DNA from: Symbiodinium natans | Taxonomy: Eukaryota; Sar; Dinophyceae; Suessiales; Symbiodiniaceae | Assembly: GCA_905221605.1 (NCBI GenBank) | Contig: CAJNDS010002013.1 | Location: forward strand, 520,377-582,876 | Direction: 5' to 3' | DNA: 62,500 nt | Shown: positions 31,350 through 41,335 of the stretch, one piece after another | Numbering within the stretch: the first letter of the stretch is position 1 | Layout of the letters: each line of letters begins with the position of its first letter | Translations under genes and position numbers: made by a program | The notes under the pieces: model-generated | Databases searched by the model: none | Told to the model about the DNA's origin: nothing | Seen by the model: the letters and a program-made list of their open reading frames with translations, nothing else

Positions 31350-32520
31350 TAAACCCTACAGCGGGAGTATTGCTTAAGAATTCCTTGCTTAAGAATTTGA
31401 GGGGCTGAATTTTCTTATGCATTGGATTGTTTCCGCCCCTTACTGGGTGTCTTTGACTTAAGAATTTGAGCCCCCCCTGAAATCTGAGGGCACATTCTTA
31501 ATCCAGTTGTTTCTTTGCTTGTCATTGGGACTTTCCACTCACGACAACTCGAAAATCTTAGGTTGTAAAGCTTTAACACAAGGAATTAAGAATCTGAGCC
31601 CCTCAGGTTCTTAGCTTGTAAGCTTTGGCACACAGATCACAGACCTCCAGTTAAGAACCGAGCCCCTCAGATGCCGAACGAAAAGCCCGAATTAAGAATC
31701 TGAGCCCCTCAGATTCTTAGCTTGTAAAGCTTTTACACAAGCAGCTGCCAAAGGAAAAGCCCCGAATCAAGAATCTGAGCCCCTCAGATTCTTAGCTTGC
31801 AAAGCTTTTACACAAGCAGGCGCCAAACGAAAACCCCGAATTAAGAATCTGAGCCCCTCAGATTCTTAGCTTGTAGTCTTTTGCACAAGCAGGCCCAAAT
31901 CACAGAAACCCCCAACTAAGAACTTGAGCCCCTCAGATTCTTAGCTTGTGAAGCTTTGGCCCCAAAAAAACAGAAAAAAGCTCAAGCAATAGGCCCCTGC
32001 CTGTTCGCGCGCTCCCTTCTTGTAGCAGTTTCGGGGTTGAGGGTTCAGGCATTTCAGGACTGCATTACCTGAAAGGGATTGAGTTCAGACCTCAAAAACC
32101 TCCAAATTAAGAATCTGAGGGGCTCAGATTCTTAGCTGGCTAAGAATCTCAGCCCCTCAGATTCTTAGCTTGCGAAAGCTGTGCACAACCTCAAAAACTT
32201 CCAAATTAAGAGTCTGAGCCCCTCAGATTCTGAGCTTGCACAGGCTGTACACAAGCGGTCGACCTCAGAAACCTCCAAGTTAAGAATCTGAGCCCCTACA
32301 GCAGAGTTATGTGTGAAAGAATGCTTTGGGCTAGTGGCTACAGCGTCTTCCTTAAGTCGTAAGGATGCTGGCTCGAATCCCACTTAAGAATGTGCTAAGA
32401 ATCTGAGCCCCCCCTGAAGCCGGAAGAGCATCAAAATGCACACTGAACAAGTCGTTCTCTAGTTAAGAATCTGAGCCCCCCCTGACCAGACCCTTGCACA
32501 TTCTTAACCAACGCTCGCAC
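31350..32520. repeat. Palindromic tandem satellite (AATCTGAGCCCCTCAGATT)
   Basis: Roughly twelve copies of TTAAGAATCTGAGCCCC appear. The best (31690-31950) are tandem with a period of about 76 bases. Each full unit carries two potential hairpins: GAATCTGAG-CCC-CTCAGATTC, and a second around CTTGTAAAGCTTTTACACAAG. Edge copies are degenerate and some are inverted. The spacers are also conserved, so this is a satellite and not CRISPR. Confidence 0.9.
32325..32390 (+). other. Degenerate tRNA-like / SINE-head segment
   Basis: A perfect 5-7-5 stem-loop at 32349-32365 (TCCTT/AAGGA) sits where an anticodon arm would be, and GGCTCGAATCC at 32370-32380 matches a Pol III B box. The A-box region is weak, the acceptor stem does not pair, the T-stem has two mismatches and position 33 is not T. 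Not a functional tRNA; possibly a tRNA-derived SINE head or chance. Confidence 0.25.
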
Positions 32521-32556
32521 TGTAAACCCTAAACCCTAAACCCTAAACCCTAAACC

Positions 32557-32649
32557 CTTCCAGCCCCAGTGGCGTCCCCTGCTCCCCCGGCAGCGTGGCG
32601 AAGTGCCCCTTCAGGCCAAGGGCTTGGCAACCTTCGGGAAAGGGTTTAG
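32557..32649 (+). CDS. Candidate exon, Pro/Ala-rich linker
   Basis: LPAPVASPAPPAAWRSAPSG then QGLGNLRERV. Matches the 4.5-8.8 kb linkers in style. Confidence 0.35.
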   Translation, partial: LPAPVASPAPPAAWRSAPSGQGLGNLRERV

Positions 32650-33067
32650 GGTTTAGGGTTTAGGGTTTAGGGTTTAGGGTTTAGGGTTTAGGGTTTAGGG
32701 TTTAGGGTTTAGGGTTTAGGGTTTGGGGTTTAGGGTTTGGGGTTTGGGGTTTAGGGTTTAGGGTTTAGGGTTTAGAGGGTTTAGGGTTTGGTGTTTAGGG
32801 TTTAGGGTTTAAAGATGCAATTAGGGCTTTAGGGTTTAGGGGCTGGGGTGGCTTGGGGTTCATGACCTTGGGCTCAGGGTATTGTTAGGGGTTCTGGTTT
32901 GAGGATTTAGGGACCAGGTGCTCTGCCCAGCTCAAAAGTGTAATTTGGAAGCTTTTGGGGTGGGCCCCCTGGGACACCTGAGGTCATACCTTTTGAAGGA
33001 AGCCCTAACAAACTACTGGATGGAAGAGGTGCTTTATAAGTGAGCAAACTTGAGTTTAGGCCTAAAC

Positions 33068-33235
33068 CTAAAAGGGTAGGTTTGGACGGCTTTGCCGTCT
33101 TGGACGGCGTGAGGTGGGAGAAGGTGTCAGATGGACCTCCACAATTGGGCCAGAGCTGCTCTTCGCACCGCACCTGACGAAGCTTTCGAGCTTATTCCGC
33201 ATCCCAACCTCCACAGCATCTGCGCCATCTTGCAG
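33068..33235 (-). CDS. Candidate exon, helix plus basic tail
   Basis: Acceptor GGTTAG, then 55 codons: LQDGADAVEVGMRNKLESFV, RCGAKSSSGPIVEVHL, and a basic Ser/Pro tail with TAG. An internal AG-GTGCGG could be a donor after SFV. Confidence 0.4.
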   Translation of the reverse strand: MQDGADAVEVGMRNKLESFVRCGAKSSSGPIVEVHLTPSPTSRRPRRQSRPNLPF

Positions 33236-33372
33236 CTAACCCTAAACAGGCAACCTTAAACCCTAAACCCTAAATCCCCGACCTAAACCCTCAAGGTGCA
33301 GGGCTCAGGGGTACTGGACTTGAGAGCCTAAACCTCCTACACCTCCAAAACCTCCCAAGCCCTGCACCCGAA

Positions 33373-33459
33373 ACCGCAGTAGAAGCTGCAGCCAAGCTAC
33401 CCGTCTCCCAGTTCGCCAGCCATATCCCTTCGAGGCTCCGAGGCATCGGGTTGAGAAGG
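33373..33459 (+). CDS. Candidate exon
   Basis: TAVEAAAKLPVSQFASHIPS then RLRGIGLRR, directly before a 14-unit telomere array. Confidence 0.35.
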
Positions 33460-33557
33460 TTTAGGGTTTAGGGTTTAGGGTTTAGGGTTTAGGGTTTAGG
33501 GTTTAGGGTTTAGGGTTTAGGGTTTAGGGTTTAGGGTTTAGGGTTTAGGGTTTAGGG
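33458..33557. repeat. Telomere-type array (TTTAGGG)n
   Basis: Fourteen uninterrupted heptamers directly after a candidate exon. Confidence 0.95.
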
Positions 33558-34319
33558 TGAGGGTTTAGGGGTTTAGGGCTTAGGGCTTATAGGGTTGAGG
33601 AGGCTTACGGCTGAGGAGGTTTAGGGTTGAGGAGGTTAGCAGGTTTAGGAGGTTTAGGGTTTGAGGAGAGGGCTTGGGGTTGAGGAGGTTTGAGCCTTAG
33701 CGTCCTTGGGGTTTCAGGGTTCTTGGGTTGCTGCCCATCCTAAGCCCGAAACCCTAAACCCTAAACAGCGCACAGGATAATGGGCTACAAACTAGAGTAT
33801 TCAGAAAGCAATATCCATTAGAAGAATGTTGTGGCCCCCATGATCCCCCAACAACAGCCCTAAGCACTAACCCTAAACCCATGATCACTGTGAGGGTTTA
33901 GGGGTTTTGAACCCTGAAAGTTTAGGGCTCAGTGTTGAACCTGCTTGGTGGCCCCGGGGCCAGGGTGTACTCGTGGCATATCTCGTTCGTTATGGCCATC
34001 TCATGGGCGGGCTCCTAAATCCGAAAACCTCAACCCTAACCCCGCAAACCTAATCCCTGAACCCTAGACTCTGAACCCTACACACTCTAGAAACCTGAAA
34101 GTAACCCTGTACGGGTGCCTTAAGCCCTTAGTAACCCCAGGCTCCATGTAAGTAAGCCGACACACCCTCCCCATACCGTAAACCACACATCCTAAACATT
34201 CCTAAACCCTAAATCCTGAACCCAAAGCCCTCAAACCCCAAACCCCAAACCCCAAACCCTAAACCCTAAACCCTAAACCCGAAACGAAGCCCTAGAACCC
34301 CAAGTCCTGAGCCCTCCAG

Positions 34320-34430
34320 GCCCTGAATCGGTCGCGGAAGGCCTACGGCCACGGGCGTGTAGTAGCGAGAGCTGTTCGCTCCATAGAAATCGAAACGGCG
34401 CCCTGCACCATCTGCAAGACTATCCCCTAA
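34320..34430 (+). CDS. Candidate terminal exon, Cys pair
   Basis: 36 codons and TAA: ALNRSRKAYGHGRVVARAVR, SIEIETAPCTICKTIP. The CTIC pair resembles a zinc knuckle half-site. The stop lies at the repeat border. Confidence 0.4.
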   Translation, partial: ALNRSRKAYGHGRVVARAVRSIEIETAPCTICKTIP

Positions 34431-34432
34431 AC

Positions 34433-34512
34433 CCTAAACCCTAAACCCCTAAACCCCTAAACCCCTAAACACCTAAACCCCTAAACCCCTAAACCCCTAA
34501 ACCCTAAACCCC
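34433..34512. repeat. Octamer variant array (CCCCTAAA)n
   Basis: Repeated 8-base CCCCTAAA units follow a candidate exon. A similar TTTAGGGG block lies at about 35980-36045. Confidence 0.9.
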
Positions 34513-34717
34513 TAGACCCTAAACCCCTAGACCCTAAACTCTAAATCTTGGGTCTTATAGGGCTTTTCGGGTTTAAGTTAGCTAGGCTGGCCCTCAAACT
34601 TCTGAAAAAAAACATTCCTACATCAGATCTTCTTAAAGCCAATAAGGAAATAGACAAAAACCCCAAGTGCCTACCGAGTTCAGGATTTAAGCCACGCCAC
34701 CGGCTGAGCCTCCCCGA

Positions 34718-34891
34718 CTACTCTTTGCTTAAGAACCCCCAAAAGAATATACAAAAACACTCCCTGCAATGCCCTTATAAGGAATAATATATATGTATAT
34801 ATATATATATACATATTATACACACATCTATATATATATATATATATTTATTTATTTGTTTTCTTTGGGGGGGTTCTTCAGCAAAGAGTAG
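34718..34891. mobile_element. Family A element, copy A4
   Basis: Terminal inverted repeats CTACTCTTTGCTTAAGAACC and its near-inverse, flanked by the same 4 bases CCGA on both sides. The centre is (TA)n-rich and holds GCCCTTATAAGGAA, shared with A5. Confidence 0.88.
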
Positions 34892-34948
34892 CCGACTTTG
34901 CAAAGGAAGTAGCATGAACATCGTCAGAGCGGCAAGCTCAAGGGCTTC

Positions 34949-35141
34949 AGGCTCGTAGCCCTAAGGTTGCACCCCTACGGGTTTCCCTTAGGGTTTAGGG
35001 TTTAGGGTTTCGGGTTTAGGGGTTGGTATACTCCGAACATGCCCCTCCCCTTATTTTTATTGTCTTGACAATCCTTTGAAAGGGTCCCCAAGCCTTAAGG
35101 GTACCTCCTGAGGGGTCCAAGGTAGAGTCAGTCTTAAACCC
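34949..35141. mobile_element. Family G element, copy G3, carrying a telomere insert
   Basis: Aligns with G1 from CTAAGGTTGCACCCC to the terminal TCTTAAACCC. 34991-35026 is a 36 bp TTTAGGG-type tract placed between CCCTTA and TATACTCCGAAC. Confidence 0.85.
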
Positions 35142-35687
35142 TACGCCCGAACGGGCATTCAACCCAGTCTTCTGTCAGGAAAATCGCCCACAGCCAGGTG
35201 TGGACAAGCCTATAAAGACACAACCCTAATCTCGACATGACGCAGCTGTCTGGACCCGCTGTATCCATTCGCCACACTAAACTAAACCTAGGACCCTAAA
35301 CCCCAATCCCATAAACGGCCCTAACCCTAAACCCTAAACCCTAAACCCTAAACCCTAAACCCTACACCCCCAATAGCAAAAGGGATTGCGGATGGCCATC
35401 TTGGGTCATTGAAGGTTTAGGGTTTAGGGTTTAGGGTTAGGGCTTCGGGAAAAGCAGCAGCATGTTGAGTCTAAGTCTGTCACGCATCTGTCAAATATCC
35501 ACATCTTCATGCCCACAACTTCCCCTGAAGCCTCAACTCTGGACTCTAGAATCCTAACTAAGAAGGCTTTCCCAAGGCCGTTCCTTCTCAGGGGGCCTGC
35601 GCTAAACCTTCTGAGCCAACACCCAAGGGTTTAGGGTTTAGGGTTTAGGGTTTAGGGTTTAGGGTTTAGGGTTTAGGGCGAAAAAAC

Positions 35688-35792
35688 CACAAGCCGGAAG
35701 ATGCAGCGCTGGCCTCCCTGCGCGCCCAACACGCGCACAGGCTGCGCGTTGAAGGACGAAGGACCCCAGCGGCAAGCCTGGAAGGGTATCCC
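35688..35792 (+). CDS. Candidate exon, Ala/Arg helix
   Basis: HKPEDAALASLRAQHAHRLR then VEGRRTPAASLEGYP, filling the island between telomere tracts. Confidence 0.42.
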
Positions 35793-36720
35793 ACTAGGGG
35801 TTAGGGGTTTAGGGGTGTAGGGTTTAGGGGTTTGGTTTTTGTTTTGGTTTAGGGTGGTTTAGGGTTTAGGGTTTAGGGTTTAGGGTTTAGGGTTTAGGGT
35901 TTAGGATTTAGGATTTAGGGGTTTAGGGGTTTAGGGGCTTCGGGGTTTAGAGGGTTAGGGTATTAGGGAGTTAGGCGTTTAGGGGTTTAGGGGTTTAGGG
36001 GTTTAGGGGTTTAGGGGTTTAGGCGTTTAGGGGTTTAGGGGTTGGGGTTCTTTTTTGGTTTAGGGTGGTTAGGGTTTAGGGTTCAGGGTTTAGGGGCCAC
36101 AGAAGAAAGGCTCAGCCTATTTCGGGTGCTCGGATTTCCCAGGATGTCGGGCTTGTGAGGTTTGAGGACTTAGATGCCGTGAGCCTAGGGTTTCCAGGTG
36201 CGGGTTAAGGGTGTAGTGTAGGGCTTACACGATTTCAGGTTTAGGACTTGAGGCTCTCGATCGTGGTCTCCCCAGGAAGAACATATGTGTCTGTATAATG
36301 AATATCTATATATATATACATAATACATACATCCACTCACCATAGTTTTGGGCAAATGCCTACTCTCACCAAGACAATCCCCCCCCCCCCCCCCGGAAAG
36401 AAACTTTATACTATGTACGGGACCCAAGATGCGTAGTGTAGAAGATTAACCCCAACCCTAAACCCCAAACCCTACACAACTCCCTCAGCCTTGCCTCATA
36501 ACAGCGGCCGAAGCGATCATAAGGAGAAGCCTGCATCCAGGGGACTTGCTCGGTCAGGGGTCTAGGGTTTTTAAAGTCTTGCTCTTCTCTCCGTCCCACA
36601 AAGTCTTGTACTATAAGAAGTATGGCACTGAAACAAAATTTCATCCCGATGTTTCCCCAGATGCTATTCTGAGGAAGCCCCGCAAAGCGGCCCCAACTGT
36701 AATGGCCTTAGCTCTACTCT

Positions 36721-36815
36721 GGAGTACTAGACTGAACAAAAGTATATACTTTTTAGGTAGTAAAAGTAGCTGATCGGAACCCAGAACCAAAACAAGGTAT
36801 TAACTTATAGTACTC
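36721..36815. mobile_element. Family J element, copy J1
   Basis: GGAGTACTAG left, CTTATAGTACTC right; the internal AAAAGTATATACTTTTTAGG and CGGAACCCAGAACCAAA are shared with J2. Confidence 0.75.
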
Positions 36816-37018
36816 AAACCAAGTCAGGTCAGCTAGGGATCAGTAGTGACCTGACGATCGCCCCTTGCAAGTGGGTTCCCTGACCCCCCATATGTAACCC
36901 CAGGGTCCGGTTGAGAAATTCTCGTTTCGGAAGCCCCCCTGTAGGCTTCCTCAACTGTAAACCCTAAACCCTAAACCCTAAACCCTAAACCCTAAACCCT
37001 AAACCCTAAACCCCCACC

Positions 37019-37147
37019 TTTGTGTCCAAAGGCTGCTGGAACTCGGGGTCTGCGAAGAAGAGCTTGCCCAGTGGCATGCGCCTTTTGCTCATGGTCTGCA
37101 TGATCAGCTGGATCGCCGTGGGAATGTACCAGGAGGAATACCTGGAA
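37019..37147 (+). CDS. Membrane-segment coding unit, copy 1
   Basis: 43 codons with FVSKGCWNSGSAKKSLPSG, then a hydrophobic helix MRLLLMVCMISWIAVGMY and QEEYLE. The left border CCCTAAACCCCCACC is identical in copy 2; the right side runs straight into telomere repeat. Conservation of this frame against copy 3 is the strongest coding evidence here. Function unknown. Confidence 0.6.
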
Positions 37148-37314
37148 ACCCTAAACCCTGAACCTAAACCTAAACCCTAAACCCTAAACTCTAAACCCTA
37201 AACCCTAAACCCAGATGTTGTGGCATTGACGGATGTGCGGCTACTGGTTGGGCCGCTCATGACGTTGCGGAGGTTTCGGCGGTTACCCAGGGCGTCCTCT
37301 TCATACATATCTAT

Positions 37315-37640
37315 ATGTGTACATACACACATACATACATACATACATACATACATACATACATACATGTATTAATATATATATATACATATAACTATTT
37401 CGTGCACCTGAGAGAAGCTTCCTTGATTCGCCTCGGCTTCTGGCCGAGAGGTGTCTCTCCTTCTCCTCTTCTCAGCTTGGCTTTCCGTCGTCTGCGATGC
37501 GCTACACCCCGCGTTGGGCCAGGCCGGCTGCCGAGGCGCCGCGCGTAAGCGGCTCCATTGTTTGGGCATATATATATATATAAATATAGAGATAATATAC
37601 ATATATTATATATATATATATATATACGTGTATCTCTCCT
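37315..37640. repeat. (CATA)n and (TA)n microsatellites
   Basis: A CATA run at 37322-37368, with AT-rich (TA)n blocks at about 37375-37395, 37568-37580 and 37605-37626. They lie between the first two copies of the membrane-segment unit. Confidence 0.9.
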
Positions 37641-37681
37641 TGTTTTGAGGAACCCGCTTTCTCTCTAGGCCGGAACCTTCG

Positions 37682-37878
37682 CTAGGTAGATGTGGGATTG
37701 GGGGATCTGTTTGGCCCAACCAGTAGTCCCAAATCCTGAACTGCCACCAGCCTCTGCCAGGTAAATGCCTCCTGGAACATTCCGACGGCGGTCCACATGA
37801 TCATGCAGACCATGAGCAGAAGGCGCATGCCACTGGCCGAGCTCTTCTTCGGTTCCAGCAGCCTTCTTTGGACACAAA
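37682..37878 (-). pseudogene. Membrane-segment coding unit, copy 2 (inverted, frameshifted)
   Basis: Same unit on the minus strand: MRLLLMVCMIMWTAVGMF with QEAFTWQRLVAVQDLG after it. Relative to copy 1 it has a 3-base insertion and a 10-base deletion before the hydrophobic helix, which breaks the frame. It shares the telomere-side border with copy 1. Confidence 0.55.
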
Positions 37879-38620
37879 GGTGGGGGTTTAGGGTTTAGGG
37901 CTTGGGGTTTCAGATTTCGGGCTTAGGGTTTAAGAGGGGGGGGGGGGTGTGGGGGTCGCGGTAGGGTTGATTTCAGGGAAAGTTGCGGGAATCAACAGCT
38001 CTGCTTGGGAGTTATTGGATTTCGTTGGGCCCATGATACCCCTGCTTAGCCTAACCCCTATGAAGACGTCTTGCTAAGCTTTTGAGAAGCCCGGCTCTTC
38101 CTCCCCGCTCCCCACCGACTTTGACATCCGAACCCAGCGTAATTAGCGCAGAAGTAGGTGAGTGCGAGTGTGTGAGCGTGTGAGTCTGAGAAGGAGTGGG
38201 AGAATATGTGCGTCAACCCTAAACCCTAAACCCTGAACCCTAAAACCTAACCCCTACAACGCTGGAGATGGGGGAGGGCCGGGGTCGAAGACAGGAACAC
38301 AACAAAAGGAGGCCCCCAAGGCTTTGGGTTGAGTCTGGCATGCCCATGATCTTAACATGCCTAACCAGACGGTCTAGGTTTAGGGTTGAAGGTTTAGGGT
38401 TTAGGGTTGAGGGTTTGCGGTTTAGGGTTTAGGGTTTGCGGTTTAGGGTTTAGGGCTTAGTTTAGGGTTCGGGCACCCCTTTTTGTTTGAGAGATCCGAA
38501 CCCGATGGAAAGGAGTAGGGAAAGCTTAGGTATCGCGGACATCTGAAAACCATGAACCCCACCCCCACCAACCCCTAAGCCTTCCCTAAACTCAACCCCA
38601 CCCCCCCCCCCCGCCACGCC

Positions 38621-38938
38621 TTTGTGTCCAAAGGCTGTTGGAAATCAGAATCGGCGAAGAAGAGCTTGTCCAGCTGCATGCGCCTCTTGCTGATGTTCTG
38701 CACGAGCAGATTGATCGCTGTTGGAATGTACCAGGAGGCGTACCTGGCAGATGCTGGGAGATGGAGGACTTTGGTCCTTGGTGGTTTCCCAAATTCGGGG
38801 TACCCCATTCGGGGCCTGATGATAAGGGGGGGCCCGGGCTTCAGCTGTTTTACTGTTCCATTCACACGTTTGCAAAAGCTTGGTCGTGCAATCATAGGAT
38901 TTGACCTGTTTGATGCCATGGTGGAAAGCAGGCTTTAA
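38621..38938 (+). CDS. Membrane-segment coding unit, copy 3, longest version
   Basis: 105 open codons plus stop from the homologous start FVSKGCWKSESAKKSLSSC. The hydrophobic part MRLLLMFCTSRLIAVGMY is less regular, then QEAYLADAGRWRTLVLGG and a long soluble tail containing LGRAIIGFDLFDAMVESRL. A poly-C run replaces the telomere border of copies 1 and 2. No family recognised. Confidence 0.6.
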   Translation, partial: FVSKGCWKSESAKKSLSSCMRLLLMFCTSRLIAVGMYQEAYLADAGRWRTLVLGGFPNSGYPIRGLMIRGGPGFSCFTVPFTRLQKLGRAIIGFDLFDAMVESRL

Positions 38939-39024
38939 AGTTTAATATGGCCTTGATAATTTGAACCCTAAACTCTAAACCCTAAACCCTAAACCCTAAA
39001 CCCTAATCCCTAAACCCTAACATT

Positions 39025-39076
39025 ATATATGGACCATCAGGAAATACGGTTAGAAATTTTTCCGACCTCTACAGTA
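39025..39076. mobile_element. Family B right-end fragment
   Basis: Degraded right half: GGAAATACGGTTAGAAATTT then TTCCGACCTCTA. It abuts a telomere tract on the left. Confidence 0.45.
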
Positions 39077-39440
39077 ACCCTTAGCATTCCGTAGGGTTTA
39101 AGGTGCAGGGTTGAAAGGAAAAGGTTTGGGTTTAGGGTTTAGGGTTTAAGGGTTAAGGGTTAAGGGTTAAGGGTTTAGGGCTGAGGGTTTAGGGGTTTTG
39201 GGTTTCAGGTTTAAGGGCTTTGGGCTCTAGGGCTTGGGGGGGGAGGGGGGGGGCGCTAATGCCAGGAGCTGGATCATCCTAGGTACATTAGCATCCCACA
39301 GGTAGTGCTTGAGGACACAAAGCTAAACCCTAAACCTACCGTGGCGCAAAGGACTTTGACACCTCCGCTTCTGCCTGGACACCCGAAAGCGCAGACGCAG
39401 ATGATGTGGTCCTTGTCCTAAGGCAGGAGAGAAGGGGGGC

Positions 39441-39468
39441 GGGGGGGGGGGGGGGGGGGGGGGGGGGG
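39441..39468. repeat. 28-base poly-G tract
   Basis: Uninterrupted G run. Others of about 15-27 bases lie at about 301, 1939, 9578 (C), 14512, 30680, 57537 and 62264. Confidence 0.95.
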
Positions 39469-39879
39469 AGGCGCTTTTGGAGGGTTTAGTGGTTAGGAGC
39501 TTCTGGTGTCTAAGTTTTAGGGCATAGCGGGTTTGCAGGGTTAGGGGTATTCGGGTCTAAAGAACTTGCAGACACACCGAACTCCCTAAGCCATCTACAA
39601 AATTCTGGGCTCCTGAAGGCCCAGGAACCCTAAAATTTGCGATGTTAACGAAATAGCCTTGCCGCGCTGCCACCGCATAATATTAGTTTCTCCCACTAGT
39701 GTTGTGTTAGAGAAAATGAACGGGTAGTTACTATTGGGGGTTGGGGGGGGTTCAACATTAGGGGAAGGGGCTTGCAGCTTGTGCAGTTCTGGAATCTGGG
39801 TTCATGAATGCCCAAGAATCCCAAGAATCGCAAGAAACCCTAAACCCTAAACCCTAAACCCTAAACCCTAAACCCTAAA

Positions 39880-40370
39880 CCTAGTCTTCAAACCCTGGCC
39901 TCTCTACTAAACCCAGACGCCCTTTGAAACTTTTTAGCTTCGAGTTTTTTCATCAGTTTGAGGTGTCTTAAAGGTTTGTGTGTCGCCGGGATCCCAGACG
40001 ATCAAAGTTTGACAATTTTTATGCACAAACAGACTAAAGGGTTCACATAATGTTAAAAACTAAAATTATAGAGTTTACAAGCTTTACAAACTTTACGAAA
40101 ACCAGCAACCCTTGTGAATTCTGCAAATTGATACACTTTGAATCTTTAGGAAATTCTAAAACTTGAAGGTTTTCTGGGCCACCGGGAACCCATAGGTATG
40201 AAATTTACAAATTCACACAGCTTACACAACATATCAAGACTAGCCTCTCTCCTAAACTCAGTAGCCATTTCAAACGTTGCAACCCTTGACAAAGACAAAG
40301 CTCACTGTGCATGTCCTTGAAAAATGACTAAGTTTGCAGGTTTTCTGGGTGGCCAGGGCGGTTCAAGCCC
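39880..40370. repeat. AT-rich degenerate tandem region
   Basis: About 490 bases with little telomere repeat and higher A+T than surroundings. Related phrases recur: AGGTTTTCTGGG-type segments near 39975, 40169 and 40340, and CCTCTCTNCTAAACYCAG near 39899 and 40240. Probably an old tandem or transposon remnant; no coding frame seen. Confidence 0.45.
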
Positions 40371-40524
40371 TAAACCCTAAACCCCTAAACCCGTAAATCG
40401 CCCAAACCCCCAACCCCTGAGCGCCTGAACTCCTAAACCCCGGAACCTGAACCCCTAGACCCCTAAACCCTAAAAACCCTTAACCCCAAGCCCCTAAGCC
40501 CCTAAACCTCTCAACCCCCTCAAC

Positions 40525-40588
40525 CTTACAAGTAGAGGTAGAAGGACCCTCAATGGGCTATAGGGATCCTAAAATTGGTTGGAAGTCC
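40525..40588. mobile_element. Family D left-end fragment
   Basis: TTACAAGTAGAGGTAGAAGG and GGGATCCTAAAATTGGTTGG align with D2. The right end is missing. Confidence 0.5.
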
Positions 40589-40711
40589 GGGCAACTCGAG
40601 CCCACGCAGTGAGTAGCCCTAAACCCTAAACCCTAAACCCAATGGGCACTAAATCCACATCGTTGCCTCGTTTGCAGGTGCCCTTGAAAACAAAACTCTT
40701 CTGACCCGATC

Positions 40712-41081
40712 GACCCTAAACCCTAAACCCTAAACCCTAAACCCTAAACCCTAAACCCTAAACCCTAAACCCTAAACCCTAAACCCTAAACCGGTGCAGT
40801 TGACGTGTGATAGAGACCTCGTCGAAAACCGGCTCGAAAATCGTAGTTGCCTGTTCCGTGTCGCCTGCCCTCGGCAGACTCCAAAATCCATATGCGTTCC
40901 AGGCTCAGATGTGGGATCACGCCCGATCCACTGCACGTACTGTTTAGGAACCCTAAACCCTAAACCCTAAACCCTAAACCCTAAACCCTAAACCCTAAAC
41001 CCTAAACCCTAAACCCTAAACCCTATAAACCCTATAAACCCTAAACCCTAAACCCTAAACCCTAAACCCTAAACCCTAAAC
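40712..41081. repeat. Two long C-strand arrays around one island
   Basis: About eleven and eighteen CCCTAAA units flank the 155 bp island at 40794-40949. The second block includes two CCCTATAAA units. Confidence 0.95.
40794..40949 (+). CDS. Candidate exon, Cys-rich
   Basis: 52 codons between long CCCTAAA arrays: VQLTCDRDLVENRLENRSC, LFRVACPRQTPKSICVPG, PIHCTYC. The spacing CP-x6-C and HCTYC suggests a small zinc-binding or disulphide module, but matches no family I can name. Confidence 0.45.
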
Positions 41082-41259
41082 TCTTGTCCTTGGGAGCCTG
41101 AATGAAAACTCCACCGGCGCCTGGGATGCCAAGCAAAGTGACATCAGACTCTGCGACTCTGATTACTCCAAAAGCCTGCCTCCGGTTGCCTGGCATCTTT
41201 CCCACTGCCCAAGAGAAAGTCTGAAGAATCTGTGCCTGGTGCCCTGAGGTCCACCGCAC
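41081..41259 (-). CDS. Candidate exon
   Basis: Minus strand: QILQTFSWAVGKMPGNRRQA, FGVIRVAESDVTLLGIPG, AGGVFIQAPKDKS; about 58 codons of mixed alpha/beta character before the frame enters telomere repeat. Confidence 0.45.
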
Positions 41260-41335
41260 AATGGCGCTTTAACTAAGACTAAATGGGACCCTAAACCCTA
41301 AACCCTAAACCCAAATCCCCAAGCTCTTGACTGTT

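Noticed and set aside
32325-32390. Functional tRNA gene
   Set aside because: The acceptor stem does not pair, two T-stem pairs are lost and the conserved T before the anticodon is missing.
31350-32520. CRISPR array
   Set aside because: The palindromic repeats are regularly spaced, but the spacers are conserved copies of each other, units are degenerate or inverted, no cas genes exist, and the DNA is eukaryotic.
33935-34015. Candidate exon readable on both strands
   Set aside because: Both the plus (membrane-like) and minus (MAITNEICHEYTLAPGP) frames look plausible, with no splice site to decide; it shows how easily a frame picked by eye can look real.
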